Positions 16,571 to 26,446 of a stretch of DNA of 64,000 nucleotides are shown piece after piece. Made by a program: the position numbers and the translations under genes. The DNA comes from Lysobacter sp. (GTDB taxonomy: Bacteria; Pseudomonadota; Gammaproteobacteria; Xanthomonadales; Xanthomonadaceae): positions 2,247,444 through 2,311,443 of the forward strand of contig JABFRN010000001.1 in the NCBI GenBank assembly GCA_013141175.1, given 5' to 3'. Within the stretch, counting starts at the first letter, position 1. Each line of letters starts with the position of its first letter. The notes under the pieces were generated by a model. It saw only the letters and a list, made by a program, of their open reading frames with translations. It was not told the DNA's origin and ran no database searches.

Positions 16571-17680
16571 ATGAACGCTGCCGCCACCCCTCGCATCGCC
16601 CCCCGCCGTCACCTGCTCAAACGCCTGGGACGTGTCCTGCTGGCGCCGGATGCCTTCGATTTCTGGGCCTCCCGACTGAAGTCGACCTGGTCCCTGGACC
16701 GCCCATTGGCGCGGATCGTGGCGCGGACGCCGGAATCCAGTGACACCTGCACGCTGCTGCTGCAACCCAACCGCCACTGGCGCGGGTTCCGGGCGGGGCA
16801 GCATCTGAATGTCTCCGCCGAGATCGACGGCACCCGCGTTACCCGCAGCTACAGCCTGAGCGATGCCCCGCGCGCCGACGGCCGCATCGCGATCACGGTC
16901 AAGGCCATGCCGGGCGGCAAGCTCAGCCAGTATCTGTGCCATGTCGCGAAGCCGGGCGACGTGCTCACGCTCGGTCCGGCGTACGGCGAGATGACGTTGC
17001 CGGAGCGCATCGAAGGCGCCTGGCTGTTCCTCGCCGCCGGTAGCGGCATCACGCCGATGATGGCGATGATCCGCGCACAGGCTGCACAGGGCATGCCGAT
17101 GCCGATCGCGCTGGCGTACTGGGCGCGCAGCCGCGCCGAACTGTGTTTCGTCGACGAATTGCGCGCACTGGCCGCGCGCCAGCCGAATTTCCGGGTCGAC
17201 TTCGTGCTGACGCGCGATGCCGATGCCGCCGATTGCCGTTACGGGCGCATCGATGCGTCGCTGTTGTCGTCATTCGCGCCCGACCTGCATCAACGCCGCG
17301 TGTTCGCCTGCGGCCCCGACGGCTTCGTCGCGGCAGCGCGCGCACTGACAGCCGAGCGCGCCGTCGCGTTCCTCGCCGAAGCGTTCACGCCACCGCAGCG
17401 TGTTGATGCCGATGTCGAAGGCGGCAGCGTTCAGCTGACGCTCGCTGCGAGCAACCGTGTGTTGACCGTGCCGCGCGGCGAATCGCTGCTGACCGCGCTC
17501 GAAGCCGCTGGACTGAAACCCGCGTCCGGCTGCCGCATGGGCATCTGCAACACCTGCGCCTGCGGCAAACGCGCCGGCACCACCCGTCACCTGCATACCG
17601 GGGATGTCGAGCACGAGCCGGTGTCCGCGCTCCGCCTTTGCGTGAACAGCGCCCGCAGCGATCTCGTTCTCGACCTGTAA
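16571..17680 (+). CDS. ferredoxin-type oxidoreductase feeding the desaturase (DesC-like)
   Basis: 369 residues. An FAD-binding domain carries RSYSLSDAP, an NAD(P)-binding domain carries GSGITPMMAM and later FACGPDGFV, and the C-terminal plant-type [2Fe-2S] domain carries SGCRMGICNTCACGK plus a final Cys in ALRLCVNS. Such reductases pass electrons from NAD(P)H to membrane fatty acid desaturases. The desaturase gene follows 23 bases later. No ribosome site is evident before the ATG, which fits the leaderless promoter prediction. Confidence 0.87.
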   Translation: MNAAATPRIAPRRHLLKRLGRVLLAPDAFDFWASRLKSTWSLDRPLARIVARTPESSDTCTLLLQPNRHWRGFRAGQHLNVSAEIDGTRVTRSYSLSDAPRADGRIAITVKAMPGGKLSQYLCHVAKPGDVLTLGPAYGEMTLPERIEGAWLFLAAGSGITPMMAMIRAQAAQGMPMPIALAYWARSRAELCFVDELRALAARQPNFRVDFVLTRDADAADCRYGRIDASLLSSFAPDLHQRRVFACGPDGFVAAARALTAERAVAFLAEAFTPPQRVDADVEGGSVQLTLAASNRVLTVPRGESLLTALEAAGLKPASGCRMGICNTCACGKRAGTTRHLHTGDVEHEPVSALRLCVNSARSDLVLDL

Positions 17681-17703
17681 CCACTTCGATCAGTAGCCAC
17701 AAC

Positions 17704-18834
17704 ATGACCGTCACAACCGCAAACCGCGCACTCACCGCCGACGAACTCGAAAACTTCGGCCGCGAACTCGATGCCGTGCGCGCGCATACCGTCGCGACGC
17801 TCGGCCAACGCGACGCCGACTACATCCGCGCGATCGTCGCTGCGGTGCGCTGGACGGGTGTCGCGGGGCGCCTGCTGCTGTGGCTGGGCGCGGTGGTCGG
17901 CGCATTCGTGCATCCTGTCCTGTGGCCGCTCTGCATCGTCGGCACGTTGCTGCTCGCGTTCTCGAAAATCCTCGAGAACATGGAGCTGGGCCACAACGTG
18001 ATCCATGGCCAGTACGACTGGATGCGCGACCCGCATCTCGACGGCAAGACCTACGAATGGGATATCGCCGGTACCGGCGACAATTGGCGCAAGACCCACA
18101 ATTACCGTCATCACACCTGGACCAATGTCCGCGGGATGGACGACGACATCGGCTACGGCCTGCTGCGGATCTTTCCCGAACAGCGCTGGAAGCCGTTCCA
18201 TCTCGCGCAGCCGGTGGTCGCGGTGATCTTCGCATTGCTGTTCGAGTGGGGCGTGGCGATCCAGAACCTGCGCATCGGCCGCTGGTTCGCGGGGAAGACC
18301 CGCTTCGCGAAAATGCGCGAGCAGTTCCGCCCGGTCGGCCGCAAGATGGCGCGCCAGGTGCTGAAGGATTACGTGCTGTACCCGCTGCTGGCCGGCCCGT
18401 TCTTCCTGCCGGTGCTGCTGGGCAATGCGGTGGCCAACGTGATCCGGAATGTGTGGACCTACGTCATCATCTTCTGCGGGCATTTCACCGCAGACGTGGA
18501 AACCTTCTCGAAGGAATCGGTCATCAACGAATCGCGCGGACGCTGGTACCTGCGCCAGCTGCGCGGTTCATCCAATCTCACCGGCGGCAGGTGGATGAAT
18601 CTGATGTCCGGCAATCTCAGTCACCAGATCGAGCATCACTTCTATCCCGATGTGCCCGCGAACCGCTACGCCGCGATGGCCGTCGAAGTGCGCGACATCT
18701 GCGCGCGCTATGGCCAGCACTACAACACCGGCTCGCTGCCGAAGCAGTTCGGGCAGGTGGTCTGGCGGATCCTCCGGCATGCGTGGCCGAGCAGATCGAA
18801 GGTGCGTTTCGCGTATCGATTGCAGAGCGACTGA
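17704..18834 (+). CDS. membrane fatty acid desaturase (DesB-like acyl-CoA delta-9 type)
   Basis: 376 residues with hydrophobic segments around 58-100 and 180-200. The three histidine boxes of the non-heme di-iron desaturases are intact: GHNVIHG, THNYRHHTW and HQIEHHFYP. It introduces double bases into acyl chains at the inner membrane, using electrons from the preceding reductase. Control by the divergent FabR-type repressor is likely. Confidence 0.9.
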   Translation: MTVTTANRALTADELENFGRELDAVRAHTVATLGQRDADYIRAIVAAVRWTGVAGRLLLWLGAVVGAFVHPVLWPLCIVGTLLLAFSKILENMELGHNVIHGQYDWMRDPHLDGKTYEWDIAGTGDNWRKTHNYRHHTWTNVRGMDDDIGYGLLRIFPEQRWKPFHLAQPVVAVIFALLFEWGVAIQNLRIGRWFAGKTRFAKMREQFRPVGRKMARQVLKDYVLYPLLAGPFFLPVLLGNAVANVIRNVWTYVIIFCGHFTADVETFSKESVINESRGRWYLRQLRGSSNLTGGRWMNLMSGNLSHQIEHHFYPDVPANRYAAMAVEVRDICARYGQHYNTGSLPKQFGQVVWRILRHAWPSRSKVRFAYRLQSD

Positions 18835-18895
18835 GCGCTGGACGCCGTCGTTGCCATGACCGGCTTGTGCCCCGTCAGGTGGTCAGGTGGATCGC

Positions 18896-20251
18896 TCAGC
18901 GCGGATGCTGCGCAGCAGAATCCGCCTGGTCGACGCTCGATGGACCGGTGATCCTCAGGAGCCCGGACAGGTTCGACTTTTCGATTTTTGCGGCAACTCC
19001 GACGCTTCTGCCCGCCAGGTTCGCGACAACGTACTGGACCGAGCTGCCGAGGACCTGGGCGCTTTCGGAGAGCGTGAGGCCGTAATCCTGCTCCAGCCAT
19101 TGCGTCAGGCCTGCGGTCGCCATGCGCAGCGCATCGTCCAGTGAGCCTGCCTGGCCCAGCGCCATGATGTGGGTCGGCGATTCCACGCGCGGCATGGCGA
19201 TCGATCTGCCGCGCAGCACATCGACGGAGAACTCCACTTCCATCGACGTTTCCAGTGCGAATTGAGAAGTCTCGCCATCGCCCTGCAGCGCATGCGCGTC
19301 GCCGAGATACAGCAATGCGCCGGGTTGGTACACCGGCAGGTAGACGATGCTGCCTTCGACGACTTCGTTGAAGTCCATGTTGCCGCCGAAGCGGTTGGTG
19401 TCGCCGGTCGAAGGTGGAGCGAAACCGAATCCCGGCGCGACCGCGAGGCCACCCAGCATCGGGCGCAGCGGTACCTTGAAGTCTTTCAACCGCTCGCCCG
19501 GTTGTTCGGGACTCGCGAATCCATGTTCCACATCAAGCTTCCACCGGATGGGCCGGCCGAGCTCCGTGGCCTTGGCCGCGACACTGTTGCTCTGCGCGCG
19601 GGCAACGATGTCATCCAGACTGTCGGCATAGTCCCGGCTCAAGCGCAGACGTTTGATCCTGACGACCAGCGTGTCGCCCGGAGATGCGGTCGCGATGTAG
19701 AACGGCCCTGTCTGTGGATTTCCGTAGAGGGCACGGGTGATGCCGCTCTCATCGACGCCACCGGAATCGATGGTGGTCGTCTGCACGCTGTCGCCTGGCC
19801 AGATGGTCAGCACGGGTTTGCGGTGCTGGGAAAACTCGTTGGCGTAGTCGGTCGGCTTGAAGACGTACCGCTTCGGCGGCCCCGCCGGTCTGGCCGGGAT
19901 CAGGTTCGCGACGAATGCATGCTCGACCCGGCGCTGGGCATCGTTGTGGTCGGGGAAGTCGGCCATGCCTTCGATGGCGTTGCCAGCGCGTTTGCCGAGA
20001 TAGGAATAGGTCGCGTTGTCCGAATCCGTGACCGTGAAGCGGATCGTATCTCCGGAGATATCGCCTTCGAGCCTGTCGCCATCGAGCATGCCCGTCAAAC
20101 GGCTGCCGTCGCGGCTCAGCTCGAGCTCCGAATACATCGGGTTGCCCCAAAGATCGGTGCTGACGACCCAGCTCTCGCGCGCTCTCTCGTTGGCGTACAG
20201 GCATGACGGCAACAGACACATCAACAGCAGCAACAACTTCGGCATGGTCAT
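18896..20251 (-). CDS. exported acetamidase/formamidase-family protein
   Basis: 451 residues from the ATG at 20251 (an ATG at 20272 is an alternative; neither has a strong ribosome site). A signal peptide (to about LYA at residue 20) is followed by a ~100-residue N-terminal part and then an acetamidase/formamidase domain with PGD, RPMLGGLAVAP, NRFGGNMDFNEVVEGS and LYLGDAHALQGDGE. The family hydrolyses short amides to acid and ammonia. An exported version with an extra N-terminal domain is less usual and its substrate is unknown. Confidence 0.8.
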   Translation of the reverse strand: MTMPKLLLLLMCLLPSCLYANERARESWVVSTDLWGNPMYSELELSRDGSRLTGMLDGDRLEGDISGDTIRFTVTDSDNATYSYLGKRAGNAIEGMADFPDHNDAQRRVEHAFVANLIPARPAGPPKRYVFKPTDYANEFSQHRKPVLTIWPGDSVQTTTIDSGGVDESGITRALYGNPQTGPFYIATASPGDTLVVRIKRLRLSRDYADSLDDIVARAQSNSVAAKATELGRPIRWKLDVEHGFASPEQPGERLKDFKVPLRPMLGGLAVAPGFGFAPPSTGDTNRFGGNMDFNEVVEGSIVYLPVYQPGALLYLGDAHALQGDGETSQFALETSMEVEFSVDVLRGRSIAMPRVESPTHIMALGQAGSLDDALRMATAGLTQWLEQDYGLTLSESAQVLGSSVQYVVANLAGRSVGVAAKIEKSNLSGLLRITGPSSVDQADSAAQHPR

Positions 20252-20339
20252 GTCCGGTAGTCGAATCTCCATATGGATGCGCCGGAGCGGGAAAGCGTCG
20301 CAGGCACGTAACTTCGCAGCGGAGGCATCTGGAAAATGC

Positions 20340-21332
20340 TCAAGTCAACAGCGTCTCCAACACCGCCATCCGCACCGCAACTCCATTCGCGACCTGCTTG
20401 AGGATCAACGACTGCGGGCCATCGGCGACGGCGTTGTCGATCTCCACGCCGCGGTTGATCGGACCCGGGTGCATCACTACCGCATCGGACGCGGCGCGCT
20501 TGAGTCGGGCCTCGGTGAGTCCGTAGTCGCGGTGATAGTCGTCCAGCGATGTGATCAGCCCCTGTTCCATCCGTTCGCGCTGCAGGCGCAGCATCATCAC
20601 CACGTCGGCGCCTTCGATCGCTTCGTCCAGGTCCTGGGTGACGAGGCAGCCGTGCAGCGTACCGCCGCCGTCTTCCACGGGCGGCAACAGCGCAGCGGGG
20701 CCGCAGACGCGGATTTCACCGGCGCCGAGAATGCGCAGCGCATGCAGGTCCGAGCGCGCGACGCGCGAGTGCAGCAGGTCGCCGACGATCGCGATCTTCA
20801 GCGTCGAAAAATCCACGTGCTTGGCCTGGCGCAGGGTCAGCATGTCGAGCAGGCCCTGGGTGGGATGCGCGCTGCGGCCATCCCCCGCGTTGATGATGCG
20901 GGTCTTGCTGTCGGCGGATGCCGCCAGCGCGTTGAGTGCGCCGTCCTCGTGATGGCGGATCACGAAACCGCGCACGCCCATCGCTTCGATGTTCTTCAGC
21001 GTATCGCTCGCGCTTTCGCCCTTGGTGGTGGACGAGGTGGCGGCGTCGAAATTCAATACGTCTGCACCGAGCCGCTGCGCCGCGCGCTGGAAACTCAACC
21101 GGGTCCGCGTCGAAGGCTCGAAGAACAGGGTGCAGATCGCGATGCCATCGAGTACGCCAGGCGCTTCTTCGCCATCGACGAACTGCTGTGCGCGGTCCAT
21201 CAGGCGGACCATCGTCGCGCGCGACAAACCGTCGAGCGTGAGCAGGTGGTGCAGCACGCCCTGGGCGTCGGTCTGCAGTTCGGATTTGTATCCGGTGGTA
21301 TCGGGGGGCGTGCCGTGCAACGGGGTCATCAT
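20340..21332 (-). CDS. pyrB: aspartate carbamoyltransferase catalytic subunit
   Basis: 330 residues from the ATG at 21332 (GGAG eleven bases upstream; a GTG at 21344 overlapping ruvX is less likely). It makes carbamoyl-aspartate in pyrimidine synthesis. Carbamoyl-phosphate loop FEPSTRTRLSF, then HPTQGLLDML, VGDLLHSRVARS and HPGPINRGVEI are all present. Last gene of algH-ruvX-pyrB, a conserved gammaproteobacterial order. Confidence 0.95.
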   Translation of the reverse strand: MMTPLHGTPPDTTGYKSELQTDAQGVLHHLLTLDGLSRATMVRLMDRAQQFVDGEEAPGVLDGIAICTLFFEPSTRTRLSFQRAAQRLGADVLNFDAATSSTTKGESASDTLKNIEAMGVRGFVIRHHEDGALNALAASADSKTRIINAGDGRSAHPTQGLLDMLTLRQAKHVDFSTLKIAIVGDLLHSRVARSDLHALRILGAGEIRVCGPAALLPPVEDGGGTLHGCLVTQDLDEAIEGADVVMMLRLQRERMEQGLITSLDDYHRDYGLTEARLKRAASDAVVMHPGPINRGVEIDNAVADGPQSLILKQVANGVAVRMAVLETLLT

Positions 21333-21340
21333 GGTGTCGA

Positions 21341-21826
21341 TCACTCCTCAAGTAAGGTGGCGTCCTGCGGTGCTGCGAACCAGCGTTCGAGAATCACGGC
21401 GGCGGCGACGGCATCCAGCAGATCGGCATCGCGGCGCTTGCGCTTGCCTTCGGCGCGGTCGTCGGCGAAGCGTCGCGCGGCTTCCTGCGAGCTGTTGCGT
21501 TCGTCGATCATCGCGACGGGCAGCGAGAACTTCATGCGCAGGGCGCGCGCGAAGCTGCGCGCGCGTTCCCGGATCGGCTGATCGCCACCGTCGAGCGTCA
21601 TCGGATCGCCGACGACGAAGCCGGTCGGCCGCCACTCGCGGTAAAGGCGTTCGATCGCCGGCCAGTCGATCCTGTCGTCGTGCACATCGACCACCGCCAG
21701 CGCGCGCGCGCCGAGGCCGAAACCGCTGCCGACCGCGACGCCGATGCGGCGAGCGCCGACATCGAAGCCCAGCAGCGTGCCGTTCGGCATCGTGTCGTGG
21801 CCGTCGATGGGCGACGCGTCGTTCAT
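21341..21826 (-). CDS. ruvX: RuvX/YqgF-type Holliday-junction resolvase-like nuclease
   Basis: 161 residues. An RNase H-like fold with first-strand Asp in [16 protein letters not shown], Glu/Asp in [13 protein letters not shown] and a final acidic site in [17 protein letters not shown]. YqgF is linked to 16S rRNA 5'-end processing and junction handling. Its start overlaps the algH stop (ATGA), so the two are translationally coupled. Confidence 0.92.
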   Translation of the reverse strand: MNDASPIDGHDTMPNGTLLGFDVGARRIGVAVGSGFGLGARALAVVDVHDDRIDWPAIERLYREWRPTGFVVGDPMTLDGGDQPIRERARSFARALRMKFSLPVAMIDERNSSQEAARRFADDRAEGKRKRRDADLLDAVAAAVILERWFAAPQDATLLEE

Positions 21827-22395
21827 GCGTGACCGCTGTAATCCGTCATGCGCATCAGATCCACGCCGATCCGTCCGGCGGCGGCTTGCCAGCGCGCGTC
21901 CAGCGGCAGCGAGAACAGCACGTCCGGATCGCTCCCGGCGGTGAGCCAGGCGTTGTCGACCAGTTCCTGTTCGAGTTGGCCCGCGCCCCAGCCGGCGCAG
22001 CCCAGCACCACGGTCGAATGCGCGGGGCCTGCGCCCTGCGCAAGGGCTTCGAGCACGTCGCGCGAGGTGGTGACGTACAGACCCGCGACGATTTCGAGCG
22101 TCGAATCCCAGCGCCGGTCGCCGTCATGCAGCACGAAGCCGCGTTCCGGATGCACCGGACCGCCGGACAGCACCTGACGTTCGCGCAACAGGGCGTCTTC
22201 GGTGGTGATGCCCATCTGCTCGAACACCTCGCCGAGCGTGTATTCGGACGGGCGATTGATCACCAGCCCCATCGCACCGTCGGCGTCGTGCTGGCAGATC
22301 AGCGAAACGGTGCGGGAAAAGTTGGGGTCCGCCAGCGAGGGCAGTGCGATCAGCAGCTGATTGGCGAGGGAGTGGGATCGGGGAGCATGGGGCAT
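21823..22395 (-). CDS. algH: YqgE/AlgH family protein
   Basis: 190 residues from the ATG at 22395, chosen because AAGGTGG lies about ten bases upstream. A longer frame would translate a palindromic repeat and is rejected. The conserved start [49 protein letters not shown] and [14 protein letters not shown] define the family. AlgH has been tied to alginate control in Pseudomonas but its biochemical role is open. Confidence 0.92.
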   Translation of the reverse strand: MPHAPRSHSLANQLLIALPSLADPNFSRTVSLICQHDADGAMGLVINRPSEYTLGEVFEQMGITTEDALLRERQVLSGGPVHPERGFVLHDGDRRWDSTLEIVAGLYVTTSRDVLEALAQGAGPAHSTVVLGCAGWGAGQLEQELVDNAWLTAGSDPDVLFSLPLDARWQAAAGRIGVDLMRMTDYSGHA

Positions 22396-22410
22396 TGTAA
22401 GGCCACCTTC

Positions 22411-22505
22411 TGTCATCCCGAACCCGGCGTCGCCGGGAAAGGGCCTGCTTTTTCCTTGTGGCTCAAAAGCAAAAGCAGGTCCCTCGCCTTCGGCTCGGGA
22501 TGACA
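22411..22505. repeat. palindromic intergenic repeat (TCATCCCGA family)
   Basis: Outer arms TGTCATCCCGA and TCGGGATGACA enclose a hairpin and an AAAAGCAGGTCCCTCGC segment. The same family occurs at 34220-34300. It sits immediately upstream of algH. Confidence 0.7.
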
Positions 22506-22511
22506 GCTCAC

Positions 22512-23141
22512 TCACGCCGCGAACGGCACTCCGGTCTTTTCGCGGAGTTCTTCAAGGCTGACGCCGGGTGCGCGCTCGGTGAGTTTCAGGCCGTCCGGGG
22601 TCACGTCGAACACCGCCAGATCGGTGATGATCCGGTCGACCACGCCCACGCCGGTCAGCGGCAGGGTGCATTCGGGCAGGATCTTGTGTTCGCCGCCTTT
22701 CGCGGTGTGCTCCATCAGCACCACGACGCGCTTGACGCCAGCGACGAGGTCCATCGCGCCACCCATGCCCTTGACCATCTTGCCGGGCACCATCCAGTTC
22801 GCGAGGTCGCCCTGGTGGGTGACCTGCATCGCGCCGAGGATGGCGAGGTCGATGTGGCCGCCGCGGATCATCGCGAACGAATCGTGGCTGCCGAAATAAC
22901 TGGCGCCGTGGCGTGCGGTGACGGTCTGCTTGCCGGCGTTGATCAGGTCGGCGTCGACCTCGGTTTCGGTCGGGAACGGGCCGATGCCCAGCAGGCCGTT
23001 CTCGCTCTGCAGCCACACGTCCATGCCGTCGGGAATGTAGTTGGCCACCAGCGTCGGCAGGCCGATGCCGAGGTTGACGTAGGCGCCATCGCCCAGTTCA
23101 AGCGCTGCGCGCTGCGCCATCTGTTCGCGGGTCCAGGCCAT
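22512..23141 (-). CDS. scoB: 3-oxoacid CoA-transferase subunit B
   Basis: 209 residues. The beta subunit carries the catalytic Glu in [26 protein letters not shown] and [16 protein letters not shown] are typical. It moves CoA from succinyl-CoA to acetoacetate or a similar acid in ketone body/short-chain acid use. GGAG precedes the ATG at 23141, whose first base overlaps the subunit A stop. Confidence 0.93.
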   Translation of the reverse strand: MAWTREQMAQRAALELGDGAYVNLGIGLPTLVANYIPDGMDVWLQSENGLLGIGPFPTETEVDADLINAGKQTVTARHGASYFGSHDSFAMIRGGHIDLAILGAMQVTHQGDLANWMVPGKMVKGMGGAMDLVAGVKRVVVLMEHTAKGGEHKILPECTLPLTGVGVVDRIITDLAVFDVTPDGLKLTERAPGVSLEELREKTGVPFAA

Positions 23142-23848
23142 TATTTTTCTCCTCGCACGGTGCGCTGTTCGATGCGCTTCTCGGGGGTCGGATTGACCAC
23201 GATGCGGTCCACGTAGATGCCGGGCAGGTGGACGTGGTCGGGATCGATGTCGCCGACCTCCACCAGATGTTCGACTTCGGCCACGCAGACCTTGCCGGCC
23301 ATCGCCACCGCCGGATTGAAGTTGCGCGCGGTCTTGCGGAACACCAGGTTGCCGGCCTTGTCGGCCATCCATGCCTTGACCAGCGAGACGTCGGCTTTCA
23401 ACGCGGTTTCCATCACGTACCAATGGCCGTCGAACTGGCGGGTTTCCTTGCCGTCCGCCACCACCGTGCCGTAGCCGGTGCGCACGAAGAACGCCGGAAT
23501 GCCGGCGCCGCCGGCGCGCAGGCGTTCGGCCAGCGTGCCCTGCGGATTGAATTCGAGCTCGAGTTCGCCGGACAGGAACTGGCGCTCGAATTCCTTGTTC
23601 TCGCCGACGTAGGACGAAATCATTTTCCGGATCTGGCGGGTCTCCAGCAGCATGCCCAGGCCGAAACCGTCGACGCCGGCGTTGTTGGAGATCGCGGTCA
23701 GGCCCTTGGCGCCGGAATCGCGCAGCGCGGCGATCAGCACTTCGGGAATACCGCAGAGGCCGAAACCGCCGACCGCGAGGGTCTGGTCGTCGGCGACGAG
23801 GCCGCGCAGCGCTTCGGCTGCATTCGGAAAGACTTTGCTGCTGCTCAT
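23141..23848 (-). CDS. scoA: 3-oxoacid CoA-transferase subunit A
   Basis: 235 residues from the ATG at 23848. It has the CoA-transferase I signature [14 protein letters not shown], then [12 protein letters not shown] and [20 protein letters not shown]. It forms the enzyme with subunit B directly downstream (1-base overlap). The ATG begins the recognisable family start [14 protein letters not shown]. Confidence 0.93.
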   Translation of the reverse strand: MSSSKVFPNAAEALRGLVADDQTLAVGGFGLCGIPEVLIAALRDSGAKGLTAISNNAGVDGFGLGMLLETRQIRKMISSYVGENKEFERQFLSGELELEFNPQGTLAERLRAGGAGIPAFFVRTGYGTVVADGKETRQFDGHWYVMETALKADVSLVKAWMADKAGNLVFRKTARNFNPAVAMAGKVCVAEVEHLVEVGDIDPDHVHLPGIYVDRIVVNPTPEKRIEQRTVRGEK

Positions 23849-24017
23849 GCCGACACCGTGCGATGCATGCGAGACACTCCTGACGCGGGGGCGATCCGTG
23901 GAAGTCCACAAGTCTACCGGCTCGTCTCCCCGTCGGGACACCGTACTTTGGGGCATACCCGTCCGTATTTCGGCCGCATTCCCGACCGTACGGACCGTGG
24001 CCGGCTAAACTGGCGGT

Positions 24018-24977
24018 ATGCCCCGTATCGCCTTCGTCACCGCCATCGCGTCCGCTGCACTCGACGACGACATGCCGCTGCTGCTCGCGGCCTGCGAGCG
24101 TCTTGGTCTATCTGCCGAAGTCCGCGCCTGGGACGACTTCACCGTCTCCTGGGCCCGTTACGACGCGATCGTGCTGCGTTCGCCCTGGGACTATCACACC
24201 CGGCTGCCGGAATTCCTGCGCTGGTGCGAACGGGTCGACCGCGTCGCCCGGCTGCACAACCCGCTGCCGATCCTGCGCTGGAACACCGACAAGCACTATC
24301 TCGCCGATCTGGAAGCCGCCGGCATCCCGGTGGTACCGACGCGTTTCGTCGAACCCGATGCCGATCCGCTGCCGGCGCTGCAGGCGTTCCTCGACGCGTT
24401 TCCGGAGGCCGCGGAATTCGTGGTGAAGCCGACGGTGAGCGCGGGTTCGTGCGATACCCAGCGTTACCGGCGCGAGCAGGAATTCGCCGCCGCCAACCAT
24501 ATCGGCCGTCTCCTCGATGCCGGCCGCAGTGCGATGCTGCAGCCGTATCTCGATGCGGTGGACACGTGTGGCGAAACCGCGCTGCTGTATTTCGACGGAA
24601 GCTTCAGCCACGCGTTGCGCAAAGCCGCACTGCTGCGACCGAACGAGGCGGCGCTCGACCATACGCAGCTCGCCGATGCCATCGCCGGGCGCGAGCCCGA
24701 TGCCGATGAACTGCGTCTGGCCGAAGCGGTGCTTGCCGCGCTGCGGGCGCGCGGCGACGGGCCGCCGCTGTACGCCCGCATCGATCTGATCCGGGACAGC
24801 GACGGCCAACCGCGACTGCTGGAATTGGAGTTGACCGAACCCTCGCTGTTCTTCACGTCCGAACCGGCTGCAGCCGGGCGTTTCGCGACGGTGCTGGCAG
24901 GACGGATCGAAGTGGAGGTCGAGGCGAGGCAGGTCGCGGCGGGGCTTGCGCCAGCGTCGCACCGGAGCCATCCATGA
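24018..24977 (+). CDS. ATP-grasp enzyme of unknown substrate
   Basis: 319 residues with the three-part ATP-grasp layout: an N-terminal domain with [22 protein letters not shown], a central [14 protein letters not shown] nucleotide loop, and C-terminal metal/ATP acids in [10 protein letters not shown] and [13 protein letters not shown]. It resembles glutathione synthetase-like and DcsG-like ligases that join a carboxylate to an amine. The substrate is unknown. It shares ATGA with the ThrE-type exporter, which suggests the product or substrate may be exported. Confidence 0.8.
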   Translation: MPRIAFVTAIASAALDDDMPLLLAACERLGLSAEVRAWDDFTVSWARYDAIVLRSPWDYHTRLPEFLRWCERVDRVARLHNPLPILRWNTDKHYLADLEAAGIPVVPTRFVEPDADPLPALQAFLDAFPEAAEFVVKPTVSAGSCDTQRYRREQEFAAANHIGRLLDAGRSAMLQPYLDAVDTCGETALLYFDGSFSHALRKAALLRPNEAALDHTQLADAIAGREPDADELRLAEAVLAALRARGDGPPLYARIDLIRDSDGQPRLLELELTEPSLFFTSEPAAAGRFATVLAGRIEVEVEARQVAAGLAPASHRSHP

Positions 24978-26212
24978 ACGCTGCCCTGCAGCGTCACGAT
25001 CACGATACGCGCGTCGATTTCGTGGTCGAACTCGCCGGCCGCCTGCACGCATACGGCACCACCGCGCATCGTCTGGAAGGTGCGGTGATGGCGGTCGCGA
25101 CCAAGTTGGGGCTGGAATGCGGCGCGTGGTCGAACCCGACCGGGATGATCCTGTCGTTCGGCGAGGTCGGGCATGGCCGCCGCGACACCGTGCGCGTGGT
25201 GCGCCTGTCGCCGGGCGAGACCGATCTGTACAAACTCTGCGAAGTGGATCGCGTGGCCGAGGCGGTGATGTCCGGCGAACTGGATCTGGAAGCCGGCCAT
25301 GCAGCGCTGCGCGCGCTCGATCGCCCCGGCAGCTGGCGCGGCAAGGCCATCGCGATCTTCGCGTTCGGGTTGTCCGCCGCCGCCGTCGCGGGGCTGTGGC
25401 GATTGCCGTGGCTGGATATCGCCACGGCCGGCGTCACCGGTCTGCTGCTGGGCGTGCTGGACTGGGCCACCCGCGACCGGCCGCGGCTCAAGGAAGCCAG
25501 CGATGCGATCGCAGCGATGTTCGCGGGCATGATCGCGGTGCTCGTGGCGACGTATGTCGGCGCCCTGAATCTGAATACCGTCATCATTTCGTCGTTGATC
25601 GTGCTGATGCCCGGCATGTCGTTGACCAATGCGGTCAATGAATTGACCAATCAGAATCTGGTCTCGGGCACCGCGCGTTTCGCCGGTGCGATGACCACCA
25701 TCCTCAAGCTCGCGATCGGCATGATGGTGGCGCTCACCGCCGCGGACATGATCGGCATGCAGCCGGAAGTCCGCGCGCTGCGCCCGCAGCCCGATTGGGT
25801 GGAAGCCATGGCGCTGCTGCTCGGCACGTACGCGTTCGCGGTGCTGTTCCGTGCCGACCGCCGCGACTATCCGCTGGTGATGCTGTCCGCGGCCACGGGC
25901 TATCTCATCTCGAAAATCGCCGGCGACGCCTGGGACAACACCGTCGGCATTTTCCTCGCCGCGCTGGCGATGACCGCCGCCGGCAACGCGTATGCGCGCT
26001 GGTTCAATCGCCCGGGCGCACTGGTGCGGCTGCCAGGCATCATCATGCTGGTGCCCGGCAGCGCGAGCCTGCGCGGATTGCTGGCGGTGGTGCAGCAGCA
26101 GAGCATGGAAGCCGGGCAGGCGGCGATGGTCGCGGCGCTGAACATCCTGTTGGCGCTGGTGGCAGGCCTGTTGTTCGGAAACATCCTGATCCCGACGCGG
26201 CGGAATCTCTGA
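24974..26212 (+). CDS. ThrE-family threonine/serine exporter
   Basis: 412 residues. A soluble N-terminal half (~1-110; LHAYGTTAHRLEGAV, SNPTGMILSFG) resembles the hydrolase-like domain of ThrE. Ten or so membrane segments follow, with IISSLIVLMPGMSLTNAVNEL and the repeated LPGIIMLVPGSASLRG block that marks the ThrE/YjjP-YjjB fusion. It probably exports small amino acids or dipeptides by proton antiport. Coupled by overlap to the ATP-grasp gene. Confidence 0.87.
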   Translation: MNAALQRHDHDTRVDFVVELAGRLHAYGTTAHRLEGAVMAVATKLGLECGAWSNPTGMILSFGEVGHGRRDTVRVVRLSPGETDLYKLCEVDRVAEAVMSGELDLEAGHAALRALDRPGSWRGKAIAIFAFGLSAAAVAGLWRLPWLDIATAGVTGLLLGVLDWATRDRPRLKEASDAIAAMFAGMIAVLVATYVGALNLNTVIISSLIVLMPGMSLTNAVNELTNQNLVSGTARFAGAMTTILKLAIGMMVALTAADMIGMQPEVRALRPQPDWVEAMALLLGTYAFAVLFRADRRDYPLVMLSAATGYLISKIAGDAWDNTVGIFLAALAMTAAGNAYARWFNRPGALVRLPGIIMLVPGSASLRGLLAVVQQQSMEAGQAAMVAALNILLALVAGLLFGNILIPTRRNL

Positions 26213-26244
26213 TTCGCGAGCGGCAGGCGAAGGGCAGGCCACAG

Positions 26245-26360
26245 GCAATATCCAGAATGCCGTGCTCCCGGCGCAAGCCGGGATCCGGTTCTTGTATGTC
26301 GAGGCTACGGCGATTGAATCAAGCGCTGGATTCCGGATCGCGCCGGAATGATGGCTTGTT
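26245..26360. repeat. palindromic intergenic repeat downstream of thrE-like gene
   Basis: Two hairpins face each other: CTCCCGGCGCAAGCCGGGAT and ATTCCGGATCGCGCCGGAAT, about 60 bases apart, in the same style as the CATCCCCGCGAACGCGGGG elements downstream of purL. No gene here. Confidence 0.5.
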
Positions 26361-26390
26361 TGCTTTCCACTCGCGGTTGCTGCGCAAACG

Positions 26391-26427
26391 AAAAAACGCC
26401 GGCACGGGGCCGGCGTCGTGTTTTTTT
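26391..26427. terminator. bidirectional terminator, thrE-like gene / hns
   Basis: Stem ACGCCGGC / GCCGGCGT with a 5-base loop. Six A on the left become the T run for the minus-strand hns transcript, and seven T lie on the right for the plus strand. Confidence 0.75.
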
Positions 26428-26446
26428 GCGGAAGCGCGGTTGCTGA

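Noticed and set aside
24464-26248. A 594-codon minus-strand frame opposite the ThrE-like gene
   Set aside because: It is a shadow of the exporter gene with His/Arg/Gln-rich sequence and no domain.
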